Assembly (NCBI GenBank): GCA_024220505.1
Contig: JAKZZE010000022.1
Location: forward strand, 434,001-498,000
Reading direction: 5' to 3'
DNA length: 64,000 nucleotides
Source: Rhizopus arrhizus
Taxonomy: Eukaryota > Mucoromycota > Mucoromycetes > Mucorales > Rhizopodaceae
In this document: positions 22,537-35,463 of the stretch, piece after piece
Layout of the letters: the number at the start of each line of letters is the position of its first letter
Numbering within the stretch: position 1 is the stretch's first letter
Position numbers and translations under genes: made by a program
The notes under the pieces: generated by a model
Seen by the model: the letters and a program-made list of their open reading frames with translations, nothing else
Told to the model about the DNA's origin: nothing
Database searches by the model: none

Positions 22537-22571
22537 CTAAAATGAAGCATTTTTAAACTGCTTCATTTTAG
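22537..22571. promoter_or_regulatory. 13-bp perfect inverted repeat in a divergent promoter
   Basis: CTAAAATGAAGCA (22537-22549) and its exact complement (22559-22571) with a 9-base loop. It sits in the 375-bp gap between the divergently transcribed AT-hook gene and cytochrome c peroxidase. Could be a dimeric factor site or a transcript hairpin. Confidence 0.5.
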
Positions 22572-22708
22572 ATGACCTCATTGGGAAACAAGCTATGCTT
22601 TTTTTGAAACCCCTGCTTACAAATGGCATAAAACAATTGATTTATTACAGTCTTTTCATTTTCTTTTTTTTTGTTCCAACTTCAAATTCTTACATTAATT
22701 TCTATTCA

Positions 22709-22905
22709 ATGGCTTCGTTAAGACACGTCAGCTTATTGGCTTCACGCGTAAGAACGCAGGGCGTTATTACTCCTAAAATAAAACATACTTTCCAAAACAC
22801 GCTTTATCGTGGATATACTACTACTTCTCCTAAAGGTCAAGGGTCTAACCCTCTTTTATGGATTGGTAAGTGAAATATTATTATAAAGAATGGCGTGATT
22901 GATCT

Positions 22906-22949
<44 letters not shown>

Positions 22950-24110
22950 TAGGTTTTATTTCACTTGGTGCAGCAGGAAACTATTATTACAATAAACAGC
23001 AAGAGAAGAATAAAGCAACTGAAGTAGTCAGTGTGAAAGAGCATGAGCCCAGTCAAAAAGAAGAAAAGACGACAAAGAACAACAAGACGACTGGGGGTAT
23101 TGATCAAAAGGAAAATATTGATTATCAAGCTGTATATAATGATATCGCTGATCTTTTAGAATCCAATCCAGAGTAAGTGTACAATAAGAAAAGATGAATG
23201 AAAAATGCTTTAACTCGAATATAAAAAGCTATGATGATGGATCTTATGGGCCTGTACTTCTTCGACTTGCTTGGCACTCTTCTGGTACATTCAATTTAGA
23301 AGACCAAACGGGTGGCAGCAATGGTGGTACGATGCGCTTCAGATCCGAGGCTACTCACAGTGCCAATAATGGCTTAGAAGTGGCTCGAACACTCCTTGAA
23401 GAGAAGATTAAACCCAAATACTCAAATATTAGCTATGGTGATTTGTACACTTTAGGAGGTGTAGTGGCCGTTCAAGAACTTGTAAGTGAAATTAAAAATA
23501 CTTAATTATCATTATTTCTCTAAGCATGAAATCAGGGTGGACCTACAATTAAATGGAGACCAGGAAGACAAGATCAGGGTGAAAACAAATGTACACCTGA
23601 TGGAAGACTTCCTGATGGTTCAAAGCGTGCTGATCATGTCCGGGATATTTTTTATCGAATGGTAAACATAGCTAATTCCTCTTATGCTATCACTATCAAC
23701 TCACAAAGCTATAGGGGTTCAATGATCAAGAAATTGTTGCTTTAACAGGAGCTCATGTGCTTGGTAGGTGCCACCTTGAACGCAGTGGATTTGAGGGACC
23801 GTGGCAAGAAGCACCCACCTATTTCTCAAATGAATACTTCAAAGCTATCACAACGCGTGAATGGGTAAAGAAAAAGCTTCCAAATGGTGGATGGCAGTGG
23901 AGTGATAAAGCTAATCCTGATGTTATGATGCTTCCTATTGAAATTACTATGCTTGAAGATGAGAAACTTAAACCTTATTTTGAACTTTATGCAAAGGATG
24001 AGAAGTTATTCTTTAGAGATTTTGCAGCTGCTTTTAAGAAGCTCATTGAATTGGGTGTTCCATTCACTGGTAAAGAAAGAGAATACGAATTTGAAAGGGT
24101 TAATAAATAA
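22709..24110 (+). CDS. CCP1: Cytochrome c peroxidase, mitochondrial
   Basis: Class I haem peroxidase that reduces hydrogen peroxide with electrons from cytochrome c in the intermembrane space. Five exons (22709-22865, 22953-23172, 23229-23481, 23536-23661, 23715-24110) splice in frame. The first two encode a bipartite presequence: an Arg/Ser-rich leader, then a hydrophobic patch [13 protein letters not shown]. The catalytic core shows the distal Arg-Trp-His in [10 protein letters not shown], the proximal His in [12 protein letters not shown], and the Trp radical-site region [14 protein letters not shown]. The end [12 protein letters not shown] is normal. Intron 1 contains a long poly(T). The start is the ATG after 22708; an upstream ATG in frame would add a stray hydrophobic stretch. 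Confidence 0.95.
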
Positions 24111-24177
24111 AAAAGCAACTTTTTTTAATATTAAAGCTTATATTTAATATAAGATCCAAAAGTGTTTAAAAATGGAT

Positions 24178-25396
24178 TTAATTGTCCATTTCTTGTTTAA
24201 TAAAACCAAAAGCGGTTGATGATTGTGTCGGTAGTTGTGATAGTGTTGTTTTACATAATGAACTGTTTGCATCGAGTTGTCCTGCTCTTAAAGATTGAAG
24301 TTGGGATTGAGTGTTTGTATCAGAGTTCCCTAACAATAACAATGATAACTGTCTCAAGGTTTCTTCTTGATCATCAGAATGTGGTATTTGAGCCCAGTTG
24401 GACTTGTTGGGGTGATTCTGAGTACCAGTGTTTGCAAAATTGATGAGTGGTTTAGGAGTAATGTTGCTAATAGCAATATTGCAGTAATCTTCGGTATTTA
24501 TAGGTAAAGGATGAGCTTGAGAGATATCACTGTTAGGATTAAGTAAGTGTGTAAGAACATCACTGTGCGTATGAAGGAACTGTAGGATATCAAAACATGC
24601 AGCAGAGCTAGCCTTTTGTTTGCTGGGACCAATACGAGTGTGAGTGAATATGGTACCTGACTGTATAAGTTGACACATGACGGTTGCTTGCCACTGTTTA
24701 TCGGGTGATTCTGCTGTTTCTATTTGGATATTGCCACCACTGATAGCAATAGCCTCTCTTAGTTGCTGTTTGGGGTCTACACCAATGACAGGTTTAAAGC
24801 CGATTTTTTTAGCCTTTGTTCCTTCACCGGTTAACATTTGTTGTATTGCTGGTTCGATAAATCCACGAACGGCTGCCATTCCAAAATTTTCAACCAAAAC
24901 ACTATTAAAAAGCGAAATTTATCAGAATTCTCTGCGCCTCTTTATCAGAAATTATATTTTCTTACCCCAAATACATGTCTAGTAGTTTAGTATGAGCAGG
25001 AATACCGAGAGCTTTTTTTAGCTGTATTTGATCGAAAATAATCTTGGATATGCGACCCGCATCTTGACATTTTTTATTATGACCTGTCAAAGTTTCAACG
25101 TCTGAATTAGGGAAAGTCGAGGTAATAATCCAACGGATAGCAAAGAAACGAGCACCTTCTCCTAAATATCGAAAACTCTGCGATTATTCGTACAAATTTA
25201 GTTCAATAATTCTATTTGTTTTCGACGTAAATATATATACTTCATAACGAGGGTCTTCAGAGTTTAAAGTAACATCAACAAGTTTTGATAAGGCAGGTAT
25301 GATGACTAGTTTCTGTCCAAATTGATCTGTTATGTTTGAAAAGACTTCTTTTAGGTATTCCTCGGCATACACTCGTCTTTGGTCTTCAGTTGTCAT
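24178..25396 (-). CDS. RNase III-like and dsRNA-binding protein with altered catalytic motif
   Basis: Three exons (25241-25396, 24964-25177 approximately, 24178 to about 24903) give about 363 residues. After an N-terminal helical part comes an RNase III-like fold: SFRYLGEGARFFAIRWIITS is where active enzymes have the E-R-L-E-F-L-G-D signature, and LLDMYLGVLVENFG is where they have D-x-F-E-A. The key Glu is replaced by Arg, the final Asp by Glu, and the second Glu by Leu. A dsRBD follows (DPKQQLREA to GPSKQKASSAACFDIL). The tail is Gln/Asn/Thr-rich. Candidates are the atypical RNase III R3B2 of the Mucor non-canonical RNAi pathway, or mitochondrial ribosomal protein mL44; no presequence is seen, which disfavours the latter. 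Divergent from PMI, 354 bp apart. Confidence 0.6.
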
Positions 25397-25750
25397 TTTT
25401 TTGTTCAAAAGAGAAAAAGAAAGAATTTGCAGGACAGTTTTTTTTTTTGCGCTAAAGAATGGAGCGGAGTATGAACGCATGCCTCTGACAATTAAAGTGA
25501 TTATACATCAAGTATTCTGCAAGTATCATCGCCCTACTTTGCACTCTATATCCCTTCTCCTAATTTTCTTATACATTTTGTTGGATCTTGGAATGATCCC
25601 AATGTTTCTGCTCAATGCATTTTTGTTCGCCTAGTGTTGATTCAAAAATATTAAATAACCGCTACAGCCAATAAAAACGTGAAGATCTTTTTTCCCGTTT
25701 CTTTACCTTTTTTATTTTTTTTTTTTTTTTTTTTTTTTCAATTATAAAAT
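25397..25750. promoter_or_regulatory. Divergent promoter region between RNase III-like gene and PMI
   Basis: 354 bp with starts facing outward on both sides. A poly-T of about 20 lies directly before the PMI start. No clear operator seen. Confidence 0.5.
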
Positions 25751-27132
25751 ATGACATCCATTTATCGCTTACAGTGTGAGACTCAGTCCTACGACTGGGG
25801 AAAGTTAGGTGACATTTCAAAGGTTGCTGCTTACGCCAAAGCCTCTGGTGTTGCTATTGATAACACTGTACCTTATGCGGAACTTTGGATGGGTACTCAT
25901 CCCAACGCGCCTTCCATCGTCTTGGATGAGAACAAAACCAAACTTAGACAACTTATTCAAGACAACGTTCAACTTAGCACCAAGGAAGTTTATGACCAGT
26001 ATGAAGGAGACTTACCATTCCTTTTCAAGATTCTCTCTATTCGCAAGGCTTTGTCTATCCAAGCTCACCCTGATAAGATTTTGGGTGCACGTCTTTTCAA
26101 AGAATTTCCTCAAAACTATAAAGACCCTAATCACAAGGTATTTATCTCGCGTATATCCAAAAAAACTCCTAGTTTATTTACAAGATTTACTGGTATAGCC
26201 TGAAATGGCTATTGCCCTTACACCTTTTGAAGCCCTTTGTGGTTTCCGTCCTCTTGAGGAAATTGCACATCATTTGAACTTGTATCCTGAATTGGCCGAA
26301 TTGATTGGACAGGACATCACTGGCCAATTCCTTGACACCGTTAAATCAAATAAGTCAAGTGAACAAGATAATAAGACTGTCCTCAGGAAAGTCTTTTCTG
26401 CTATGATGCATGGATCTCAAGATGTCATCACTCAATTATTGGCTAAATTAATTAATCGTCTTAAGGAATCTAATGAAAACGATACTATTTCACAATTATT
26501 AATTCGTCTTGATCATCAATATCCTGGCGGTGATGTCGGTGTATTTTCTTGCTTGTTATTAAATTATGTTTCCATGGAACCCGGTCAAGCTATTTTCTTG
26601 GGTGCCAATGAGCCTCATGCTTATTTATCAGGAGGTATAAAAAAAATCACCTAGAATTTCTCACCCATATCTTAAACCATCTTGTATTACATTAGACTGT
26701 GTTGAATGTATGGCCGCCAGTGATAACGTGGTACGCGCTGGTTTGACACCAAAGTTCAAGGATGTTGATGTCCTCGTTGATATGCTCACTTATCGTTACG
26801 GATCAGCTGAATCTCAAAAAATGACGCCTGTTAAATTTAGCGATCATTCTCTTCTTTATGATCCTCCTATTGATGAATTTGCTGTCATTTGGACAAACAT
26901 GGAATCAAATCAAGCAGAAAAGCACAAATCTATTGATGGACCTAGCGTCCTTATTGTCACTCGTGGCAGTGGCAAGTTAACTAGTGAGACACTTAAGACA
27001 GAAACTAGTTATGTGCTTCAAGAAGGTTATGTTTATTTTGTAGGAGCAAATACACCTTTATCTATTGAGTCTGGTGAATCAGGATTGGAGTTGTACAGAG
27101 CATATTCAATTCCTACTACAAATACTCAGTAA
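25751..27132 (+). CDS. PMI40: Mannose-6-phosphate isomerase
   Basis: Zinc enzyme interconverting fructose-6-P and mannose-6-P, feeding GDP-mannose for glycoprotein, GPI and cell-wall synthesis in the cytosol. Three exons (25751-26137, 26199-26634, 26696-27132) join in frame. Zinc-site motifs are visible: Gln and His of QAHPDK, and Glu and His of DPNHKPEM (split by intron 1), plus GANEPHAYLSG with its His. The substrate Arg lies in VVRAGLTPKFKDV. About 438 residues is a normal length. Start MTSIYRLQCETQSYDWG matches the usual N-terminus of the family. Confidence 0.95.
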
Positions 27133-29816
27133 ATAAAAGTACAGTGCTCCCAATATGTTTATCTTCAGATACTCCCCCCCCCGCTTTTGAGCAACCACAG
27201 AAAAACTAAATCATGGATCTTTGGAGAATATATATTTGGTTTTGTGTATTGGGGACCGAGTTGAGTCAGATAGTATTATCATATGCATATTCTATTTAAG
27301 TTTTCTGTGAATCAACCTCTCAGAATTGTTCTTACACTTTTCAAAAGAAAATGATAATTTAGAGGCAATACTGCTATAAGCTTCCTATGATTCCAAATTG
27401 TTATTATCAGCCAAAATTAATTACTGCTTCTTCATTGAGCCTGTTAGAAACATTAATCATTCTAGCAGTATAAGAGAGCTAATTATACTTGAAATAAGAA
27501 AGACATGCTTGTATGATTTAACTTGATCATGATATGAACACCCAGAAAGATAATTATTTTGGCAAGTAACAGTATAATTGAGAGTTGGGTCAAAAGGATT
27601 CGCATTTGAAAGACTATTTCAAAGGAACAGTTAAATATATTGTCATAAAAATCAAGCAATTTATATTATCTATATTTATAGTAACTATATAAATTACTTT
27701 ATGAATACTAACACTATCTTCTTTTTTCTTTTGTTGATTTTTTTTGTTTTTTTCATTAAATTAGACATGTATAACATCTTGTAGATAGTCAATGATACAA
27801 TTTGTAAGGATATAAATGATCTATCTACACATGTATTTCTAGTGCAACCAAAGTAATACAACGTTAACTAATTATGATATGATTCAATACAGCTATTGGT
27901 AATAAAGGCATATCGTTTCCACAAGAATGAATGGCTGTGAACCTTTTGTTGGAAACATTAGGTCTGTATGTTGTTCAAGGACTATTCCGTGATGGAATAG
28001 CAAGATCATTGTCTTTTTTGAAGCCTACCACTAAATTGGCTGTTCAACTGATGTGTTTCAGAGCAAACTATTCATTAACACACTATTTTGAAAGTTAAAA
28101 CTTCCTAATTATTAATTATATTATAAAACGAATCAATTAAGTTGGAAAACATCTACGAAGAAAAGAAGTTTGAAAAATATATAAAGAAGTCAGTGAGTAA
28201 CAGTAAATCAGCAAGAGAAAGTATAGATTTAGAAATAGATTGGATGAGATGGAATTGGATTCCAAATAGAAAGATCAGTTCCCAACTTCTGTCAATGCCC
28301 ATAAATCGTATGAAACAAATCACTTTTGAATACGTTGATTTCTATAAGCATAATGGTCTTTATTGTAACGAAATATTCAAATAAGACACATAATGAATGA
28401 ATATATTTTATTGAGATATGTAAAGTTGTTGCAAAGCAACTTTTACTTATACCAATAATAATTCTCAAAGAAAAAGAAGAGAAACACTAGGCTTTAATAT
28501 TTTATATCTGAGGGTAGACATTGTCCAATAAAAAACAGTTAAAAACTATATTAATCGCCAAAAACCACACAACAGAACAATACAAAGATACCATATCAAT
28601 CGTAAAACTAGTTTTTCTAGCATACAACAAAGAGATCATTCACTGCAACTTCACTGCCAATTTAAATGCACGGCAAAAGGCACCTACAGCTACGAAGATA
28701 GTCTAACAAACTCATACAGTGAAAAAAATACTAGAATGTTTATGTTATAATATATGTAACTTGTCATTTTAAAGATACAATGGCCATTAAAATTGATACA
28801 CACGACCAGCGAGGAAGTCCCTATACGTAGTGCATACGACGCGAGCTTCAAGAAAAATCAGAGCTTCTTATCCCGTTATATAGCAATTCTAATTACATTC
28901 GGATGATCATAATGCTGATTGATATGTAAATATTCGAACAGAATCTACAAGTGCTTTTCTATGTCATTATTACACGCCTGTTTCGCAAGACATTGGTGTG
29001 ACACTAAGATAGAGATGTATAATAGAATGACAAAACACTAACCAGTCTTGAACCTCCTCATCTAAACCCACTTATTTTTAGAGATAAAAAACTTGTCAGA
29101 ATTATTATGATAACCAAATCGATAGAATCAGTACATAAAACAATGATTTTTAGAAAGAAAGAAAGAAAAAAAGCAAAGGTTTTAGTCTGACGTATTCAAC
29201 ATTTTAAGTCCCCAATCCATTGAGATAGAACAACAAGCCATGAAAGACCAGATGTCTTTGAGTACAAAGTGACGTGAACAAAGTGACTAATAAAGTCTTG
29301 AAAGAAAATGAATAGATACTGTAGAAAAAATAAAAATACTTTTGTGAGTTCAATACTTAAAGTAAACCAAAAGAAGCACATAGTGCTTCCGGCGCCAATT
29401 CACAATTTTTTTATTTCATTTCAACGATTTTTCCTTTAAAAAAAACCTTTAATGTTTCCAAAATTTCAATTAATAAATAACTATAGGAGACAAGTATAAA
29501 GGATGAAAGAAGGTGTAATAAAAATAGTGGGACCAACTTTATTTAGAAATGTTGACAGCACTTAAGAAAAATAGATACACAGCCTTGCTAATATATAAAT
29601 TAACGAGATAGTCGAACTGAACCTAGGTTTGCCATAATATGCAATGGGTCATGTATGGTTATGATTTTATATCATAATATTCATTTTGTAAATCGTTAAG
29701 AGGCTTAATCTTTTTGATAATTGTGAATAATTTATTTACAAAATTGTTATTGAAGATGAAAAAAACGCAAGATAAATGAATAGTATAAGTTACATGAATA
29801 AGAATAAATAACGAGT
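27133..29816. other. Long AT-rich gap with a small unassigned frame
   Basis: About 2.7 kb between PMI and the copper transporter. A C-rich run (about 10 C) lies at 27173-27182. A frame at 28142-28384 (80 codons, beginning MENIYEEKKFEKYIKK) has no recognised motif and is probably chance. No element ends were seen. Confidence 0.45.
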
Positions 29817-30423
29817 TTAGTGTCCATGCTCATGAGAAAGTCCTCCTAAAAACTTGTAGCGGCCAAAAGCTATTTCTCCAATAAACACTCCTCCAATAAT
29901 AACAAAAAAGAAACCTCCATTACCAGTCATGACTACCATCATTAGCAGATAACTGATGAATGCTGAAAATGTTGATAAGAGACTTCTAATGGTGTCATTT
30001 GTCCATGAAAAGGCGGGTACGATAGGTAAACGTAAAGGTGAGGGATATAATGCAGACTTTTTTTCAATATCATTCTTGGTAGTCTCCTATTTTATTTTTA
30101 ATTAGTAAAGAATAGTTAAATAAAACTAAATACTTTACAGTTATCGTGTCTAATTGATTGTCGTATACTTTTCTATCACGTAATATCCTCCAAGTAACAA
30201 GATAAGTTTCTAATGCAGGTAAACTTCTAGAAAGGACAGCCATGAAAAATATGCCAAAGCAAGCCCCAATATAAGCACCTTCTGATTTGGGTATCCATGT
30301 ATTTATCCAAAGGCCATCGCCGCTTGTACCCCAATGAAAAGTACCCATGTCGCCAGACATTGAATCAGACATGCTGCTGCTACTTCCCATAGCTGTACTC
30401 GAAGAAGAACCAGACATGTCCAT
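29817..30423 (-). CDS. CTR-family high-affinity copper transporter
   Basis: Copper(I) channel of the CTR family. Two exons (30139-30423 and 29817-30086, 52-bp intron) give about 184 residues. The N-terminus is Met/Ser-rich with several Met-x-x-Met spacings (SMSDSMSGDMG), the extracellular copper-collecting segment. Three membrane helices follow: GAYIGACFGIFFMAVLS, SLLSTFSAFISYLLMMVVMT and FFFVIIGGVFIGEIAFG. Helix 2 has the MMVVM pore Met pair (M-x-x-x-M) and helix 3 the Gly packing motif. The end SHEHGH is a His-rich cytosolic tail. Plasma-membrane or vacuolar location cannot be told from sequence. Confidence 0.92.
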
Positions 30424-31138
30424 TATGGAATAATATTAAGAAAGAAAGAAAAAAAAAAGTTCAATAAAAATGAACTATCACTTTATTGTCTGTGTTTATA
30501 ATCTTCTGGAGAAGCAAAAATCTCTCTTAATTAAACGTCACCCAGTTTTTTTTATTTAAAACTAAATGAGTTTAAGATAAATCCCTTGAAAAACAAACTG
30601 CATTTACTATACATAATTAAATCTTAATTATTATTACTTCTAAAAACATATTTAAATGCTGTATTTTTTGACATAAAAGTAGCTTTATTCACATAAACAA
30701 TATTCATAACAGCTAAAATATCTCATTAACCTATCAAAAACATTATATTTATACTCAGTTTTAAAGCAATACAATGTTTGATCTCGAGTTACTCCTTTAA
30801 TTGTGTAATTTTTTATTTAACTTACAGGTTCAAATCCTCCTAGATTTCTTCTTGATCAACGCAGCATCATGAAATTTACAATCTTTATTAAATATTATTA
30901 ATTTATCTTTACATGATTTGTATTATACATATCGAGCCTTTGTTTCTCTAGACTCCCTCTCCTGGTAACACGCAGGCTCTCAGATTGATTATTATGAATT
31001 GTGTTGTTCAAAGGCTAAACATTGCTTAATCATACATCATTTCATTTACAAGCTCACATAAATATGATGTGACGGCAAATAAGAGCTTCTTGAATAAGGT
31101 CGTAATATTGGCATGATTTTGTATTTTTCCCTCTCTCT

Positions 31139-31173
<35 letters not shown>

Positions 31174-33612
31174 CCTTTTCTCAATAATGTTAATCAACAT
31201 CACAACCTGATATTTCAGAAAGCTTCAAAAAACGATGCTGCTTATTGTATCATATTTTGAAATATTTAAAATAGAAAAATCTACATATTATTTTGTGTTT
31301 GCGTTAGAAGAATGGGCAACTTCTTATCTCAAAGTATCTAAGATCAGTTTTAAATTACATATCTATAATGGACTTCTCCATTTTTCATATTTGATCAGTG
31401 CATTGTGCAAGTCATTGCCCCAAAAATCCAGGAAAAGACAATTGTTGATACAAGTGACACCATTATCAAAATCAATCCAGATTAAAATTTATAACTTTAA
31501 TAAAGCTTCTTCACTGTCCTATAATTGAGCAATACCATACTTTACCGTTTTAGTTGTACATTATAGGTTTCGAATTTTTAGTATTCTCAAACTCGAAACG
31601 CTCTCATAATTTTCTTTCTGCTCTCCTAAGGTCTATAAATTTCATCTCTTCCTTTCCTTATGCACCTTTTTCACTGCTGCTTGACTATGAATCACGATTG
31701 ATGGATTTATTACCCAGCAAGAAATAGAATTTAGAACTTCATTTATATAATACTTGCTTTAGCTTTTCTCTTAGCTATTTCAATAACATTAAAGTCAATA
31801 TCATACTTGCGCTTGATAAAGATAGGAAGATTTGAACCAAATAAGTATAAGTTTTCTGCTTTCCTTATTTGAGACATTGCTATGTAAAACTAACCATAGT
31901 ATTTGCAAACAAAAGCAAATAAAAAAAAGATTAAGCTTTACCAAGTTGGTTGAACTAAAGCTTTATTTGATAATAATGAAAATGTCATGACTCCAATTGG
32001 ATTCTAATGTCCTATTTTTAAAAACTAAAGATTTATGTTTTGCATCACATTATTACAGAGCTCATTCCTGACTTTCGTATAGATACCCATTTATTCTTTA
32101 TTCATAAAGCTTCGTCAGTTATAAAGTATTATTCTTTCAATTAGACCGTCCATATATTCATATCTTTACTTGCCTTTGTCTCATTCTTTCTATCAACTAT
32201 TATAAGTCATGCTTGTACTTCACACCTTTAAGCTCTTAATACCACCATTTCTTGTCCTTTTCTAGTTGTCTACCCAAGCTTCTTAGTTCAAGAAACCAAA
32301 TTTTGAAGCAAAGTTTTTGTGATAGTCATTAAAGTTGTATCGTTGACCACAGTTAGTCAACAGAAATACAGAAAAGATAAGAAGGGAGGAAGTAAAAGGA
32401 ATGCTTTTTTGTTATAATATCTGATTCTATGATAGTTTTATTTTTTTAGAATCAAATTGGAGCCATGTACAGTATGGCAATTGTAATACAAATTTGTTTT
32501 TCAACTTCTGCTATTCTTATTCAATGTATATAACTGTCAAAAAGATACCAAATATAAGCATAATATTAGCTCTAGGTTTTTTTTTGTTTGGCAGTGGAGA
32601 CCCCTATGGCTCACCATATTTTTTAGAATTTTTTGACCGACCTTTTGTAGCCTTTTTATAATTTTTGGCTTAAACCACTCCTACTTCAAAAAAAGCTTAA
32701 AAATTATAAAAAATTTAAAAAAAAATACATATGAATAATGGAAGGTATACAGAATCGTTGCATCTTAAAACAGTCTAAGCGGGATAGTAAATTGTCTATA
32801 GTATACATTTTCTTTCAAAGTATCTTTGTTATTTTCGACCAGACAAAAATTTATTTTATCTTTTTTCGAGACTTGTTTCGCAATGGGAAATATTTAACGC
32901 CATAATTGTCTATAAAAGATTATTGCTTCAAGCGGTGAATAACGTTCAAACTTTTAATAAGTTATGTAAACTTGTAAAATGTTGATATATGAATATTTAT
33001 ATGGAGAAAAGTGGATTTATTAACTAAATCCGCATTAAACTTTAAACTTCTAAAAATTAGTTAAGAAGCATAAGAAGGGAAAGAGGCTTTGCACAGAGTT
33101 TAATGGTTATGCAAAATAACTTTTACATATTTTTGCGTATGAAGTTTAACTTACAGTTTCATTTTAACCATCATTTGTCAAGAGAAAAAAATAATTGAGC
33201 TAAGAATGTATACCTTTATTTCAGAGATATAATTGTAATAATTTTAGGAGATACCTTGGCTTAAGTTGTAATCAATACAACTTTAAAAACTTTAAAATAT
33301 GATGCAATAAATATTTTTTTGATGCTTTCAAAAGTGTCTGGTTGCAACATCAATTGTCATTATTGAAGAAAGAAAAAGGGAATAAAATGGACCAGATAAA
33401 AAATCAACTGGAAGTCTGAATAGCTCATGTAGGGAAGTATGAATTAGTATAGTGCTTATTGGGCCACAGATCGAATGATAACCCAATAAAGGAACAATAT
33501 ACAAGGGCAATAAAGGAAACATTATTATTTCCACTTCATGTAAATATTTGTTTATAATAAAAATTGAACAACTTTTCTTGTTGTTTAATGTCTTGAACTG
33601 CAATCAAAGATA
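30424..33612. other. 3.2-kb AT-rich gene-poor stretch
   Basis: No supported gene. Contains a poly-T of about 32 after CTCTCTCTC at 31133-31173, and an imperfect inverted repeat near 32650-32725 (TTTTATAATTTTTGGCTT against its near complement) beside GTGGAGACCCCTATGGCTC, possibly a decayed small element. A frame at 31235-31528 looks like chance. Confidence 0.45.
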
Positions 33613-34533
33613 TCAGTGATATTCTTTCTTAACTTCGCGTCTATCAGAAGAGCCATGTCTGTCTCTCCTATAATCATCTTCATTATAAGATTCATGTTTA
33701 ACCTTTTTGTAATCATCATTATAAGGTTCATGCTTAGCTCTTCTCTCATCCTCGTCACGTCTCGTTTCTTCTTTTCTTTTTTCTCTAATATCCATTCTCT
33801 GCCCTTCATATAATTCTCGTCTCATTGTGCGTGTAGGGTGTTTTAAATGCATAAAATTACAAAAGCCTCCACGATTACATTCTGCTATTTCATGCTGTCT
33901 ACAACAAGCTTCTCTAAAGTCAGTAACTGGCGACAGCTCCGCATATAAAGGGCGTCCTGTATAACTGCTATAAGTACAATCTATTCTAAACAAAAGCATA
34001 TAAATTTTACCTGCATAAAACCTATTGTTTAAACTTTCAACAGCATTTCCTGCAGATTCTTCCAATCGATATTGACAATACACATTACCTACGAGATGGT
34101 CACCGACATTATCACAAACAACCATATCCTCTACTTCGCCAAATTTGGCAAGCTCCATGAAAACGTCTTCATAAAATAAATCAAAATTTTCCTGAAGTTG
34201 AGATTCAGTCAGATGGAAAGCAGCATCATGTACAGGATTTTTATACATGTTTGCAATCAAGAGAGTCTGCGAAAAAGTTGGCTTCACATGTTTTCTAGAA
34301 CAGCGATCACCGTGACGACAAGCACCAATCTACTCAGAAAAGCAAATGAGTTAAAATACAAACGAGATGAGCATTTTTATTATTACCTTGAAATAAAATG
34401 AACAATTGACTCTATTTAAATAAGTAAAAAAAGAAAAAGAAAAAAGAAAAGCTTTTCCTTCAAGAGTGCTTTATTCGCTTATTACTTACTTGTCTTTTTC
34501 TGTACCATAAATACTTGCAAGATATTCAGCCAT
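33613..34533 (-). CDS. U2AF35 (small subunit of U2 snRNP auxiliary factor)
   Basis: Recognises the AG at the 3' splice site with U2AF65. Exons start at MAEYLASIYGTEKDK (34533), then NCSFYFK, then the rest, joined by short introns. First zinc finger: C of NCSF to GACRHGDRCSRKH. Then the U2AF homology motif (VYCQYRLEESAGNAVESLNN) and the second zinc finger SPVTDFREACCRQHEIAECN...GGFCNFMHLK. The tail is charged (Asp/Glu/Arg/Tyr) rather than a classical RS domain. A 54-bp intron (33957-34010) has no stop in frame, so retention would insert 18 residues between FYAG and RPLYAELSP. Confidence 0.95.
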
Positions 34534-35463
34534 TTTTGCTTTATTTCAGTATTTTTCTAAAAAAAGAAAAGAAAGATAATCTCGGCAGTCCATTATAACC
34601 TTGTGAAATAGTACCAAAGGAACACTAAGCCACTAGGGACACACGAATTGCTGTTTAATTTGATAAAAGAATATATTCATTTTATATCAAACAACACTTG
34701 CTGTAACTCTACTTATAATTTTCTTCCTGAAAATACACCAAATGACTATATAATGAGCTTTTTCAATAGTTCAACGATAGCACGGCTTAATATGATATTC
34801 ATAAATCCTTTTTCTGTTTTATTTTCATTTTTAACTGTAGACACTAAATGTTTTATACAGCCTCTTTGAGATAGTTCTTTGAAATGTTCACGCTATAATA
34901 AATAATGCCAGCTTTATAAATACCGTAAACATATTGCGTGCTATCCCAATGTTAGCAGGCAAAAAAAATTGAACCTCAGATAATGTGCTGCATTATTTTT
35001 GTGTTTCTCTTGCAATAATGAACACTCCTAAAGCAATCACTAGCTAACATAATACCTTATCATACTTAGTCAATAACCATCCATTCATTGTATACTAAGG
35101 TTTTTTTGTCGGGTTAATGTGCAATAAATGTACAGGATTGATAGTTCTGTCCAAAATATATTAACAATTGACGAAGAATTGTGAATTTAAAAAGCTTACT
35201 ATCATGAATGTCACCTAAATCTGCTGTCAAGCTAAAGTTTTAGATATGTTTGAACATTAAGTCACGTTTGCTTTAATCAAACAAAAAGGGATACAAGTAG
35301 CATTGCACATAAAGCAAAAACAGAGTACAACTTTCGCTTTCCCCTTTCATTTTTTTGCAAAGTCGTGTGACTGGTTTTACTTTTTACTTGTATTTGTCAG
35401 AAAACATGAAAAAATACTGTGCTTTTTATTTTTTTTCTTAACTAAATAGACTAAACGAAAAAC
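34534..35463. other. Divergent gap between U2AF35 and LSG1
   Basis: 930 bp, AT-rich, between outward-facing genes. A 73-codon frame at 34648-34869 has no recognised motif. Both promoters must lie here. Confidence 0.5.

Noticed and set aside
30820..30850. GGTTCAAATCC, a tRNA T-loop-like sequence (a second one on the minus strand near 31830)
   Set aside because: The flanking bases do not form a 5-bp T stem and no D-arm, anticodon stem or acceptor stem could be placed around either.
31235..31528. 97-codon plus frame in the AT-rich gap
   Set aside because: No motif and composition like the surrounding non-coding DNA.
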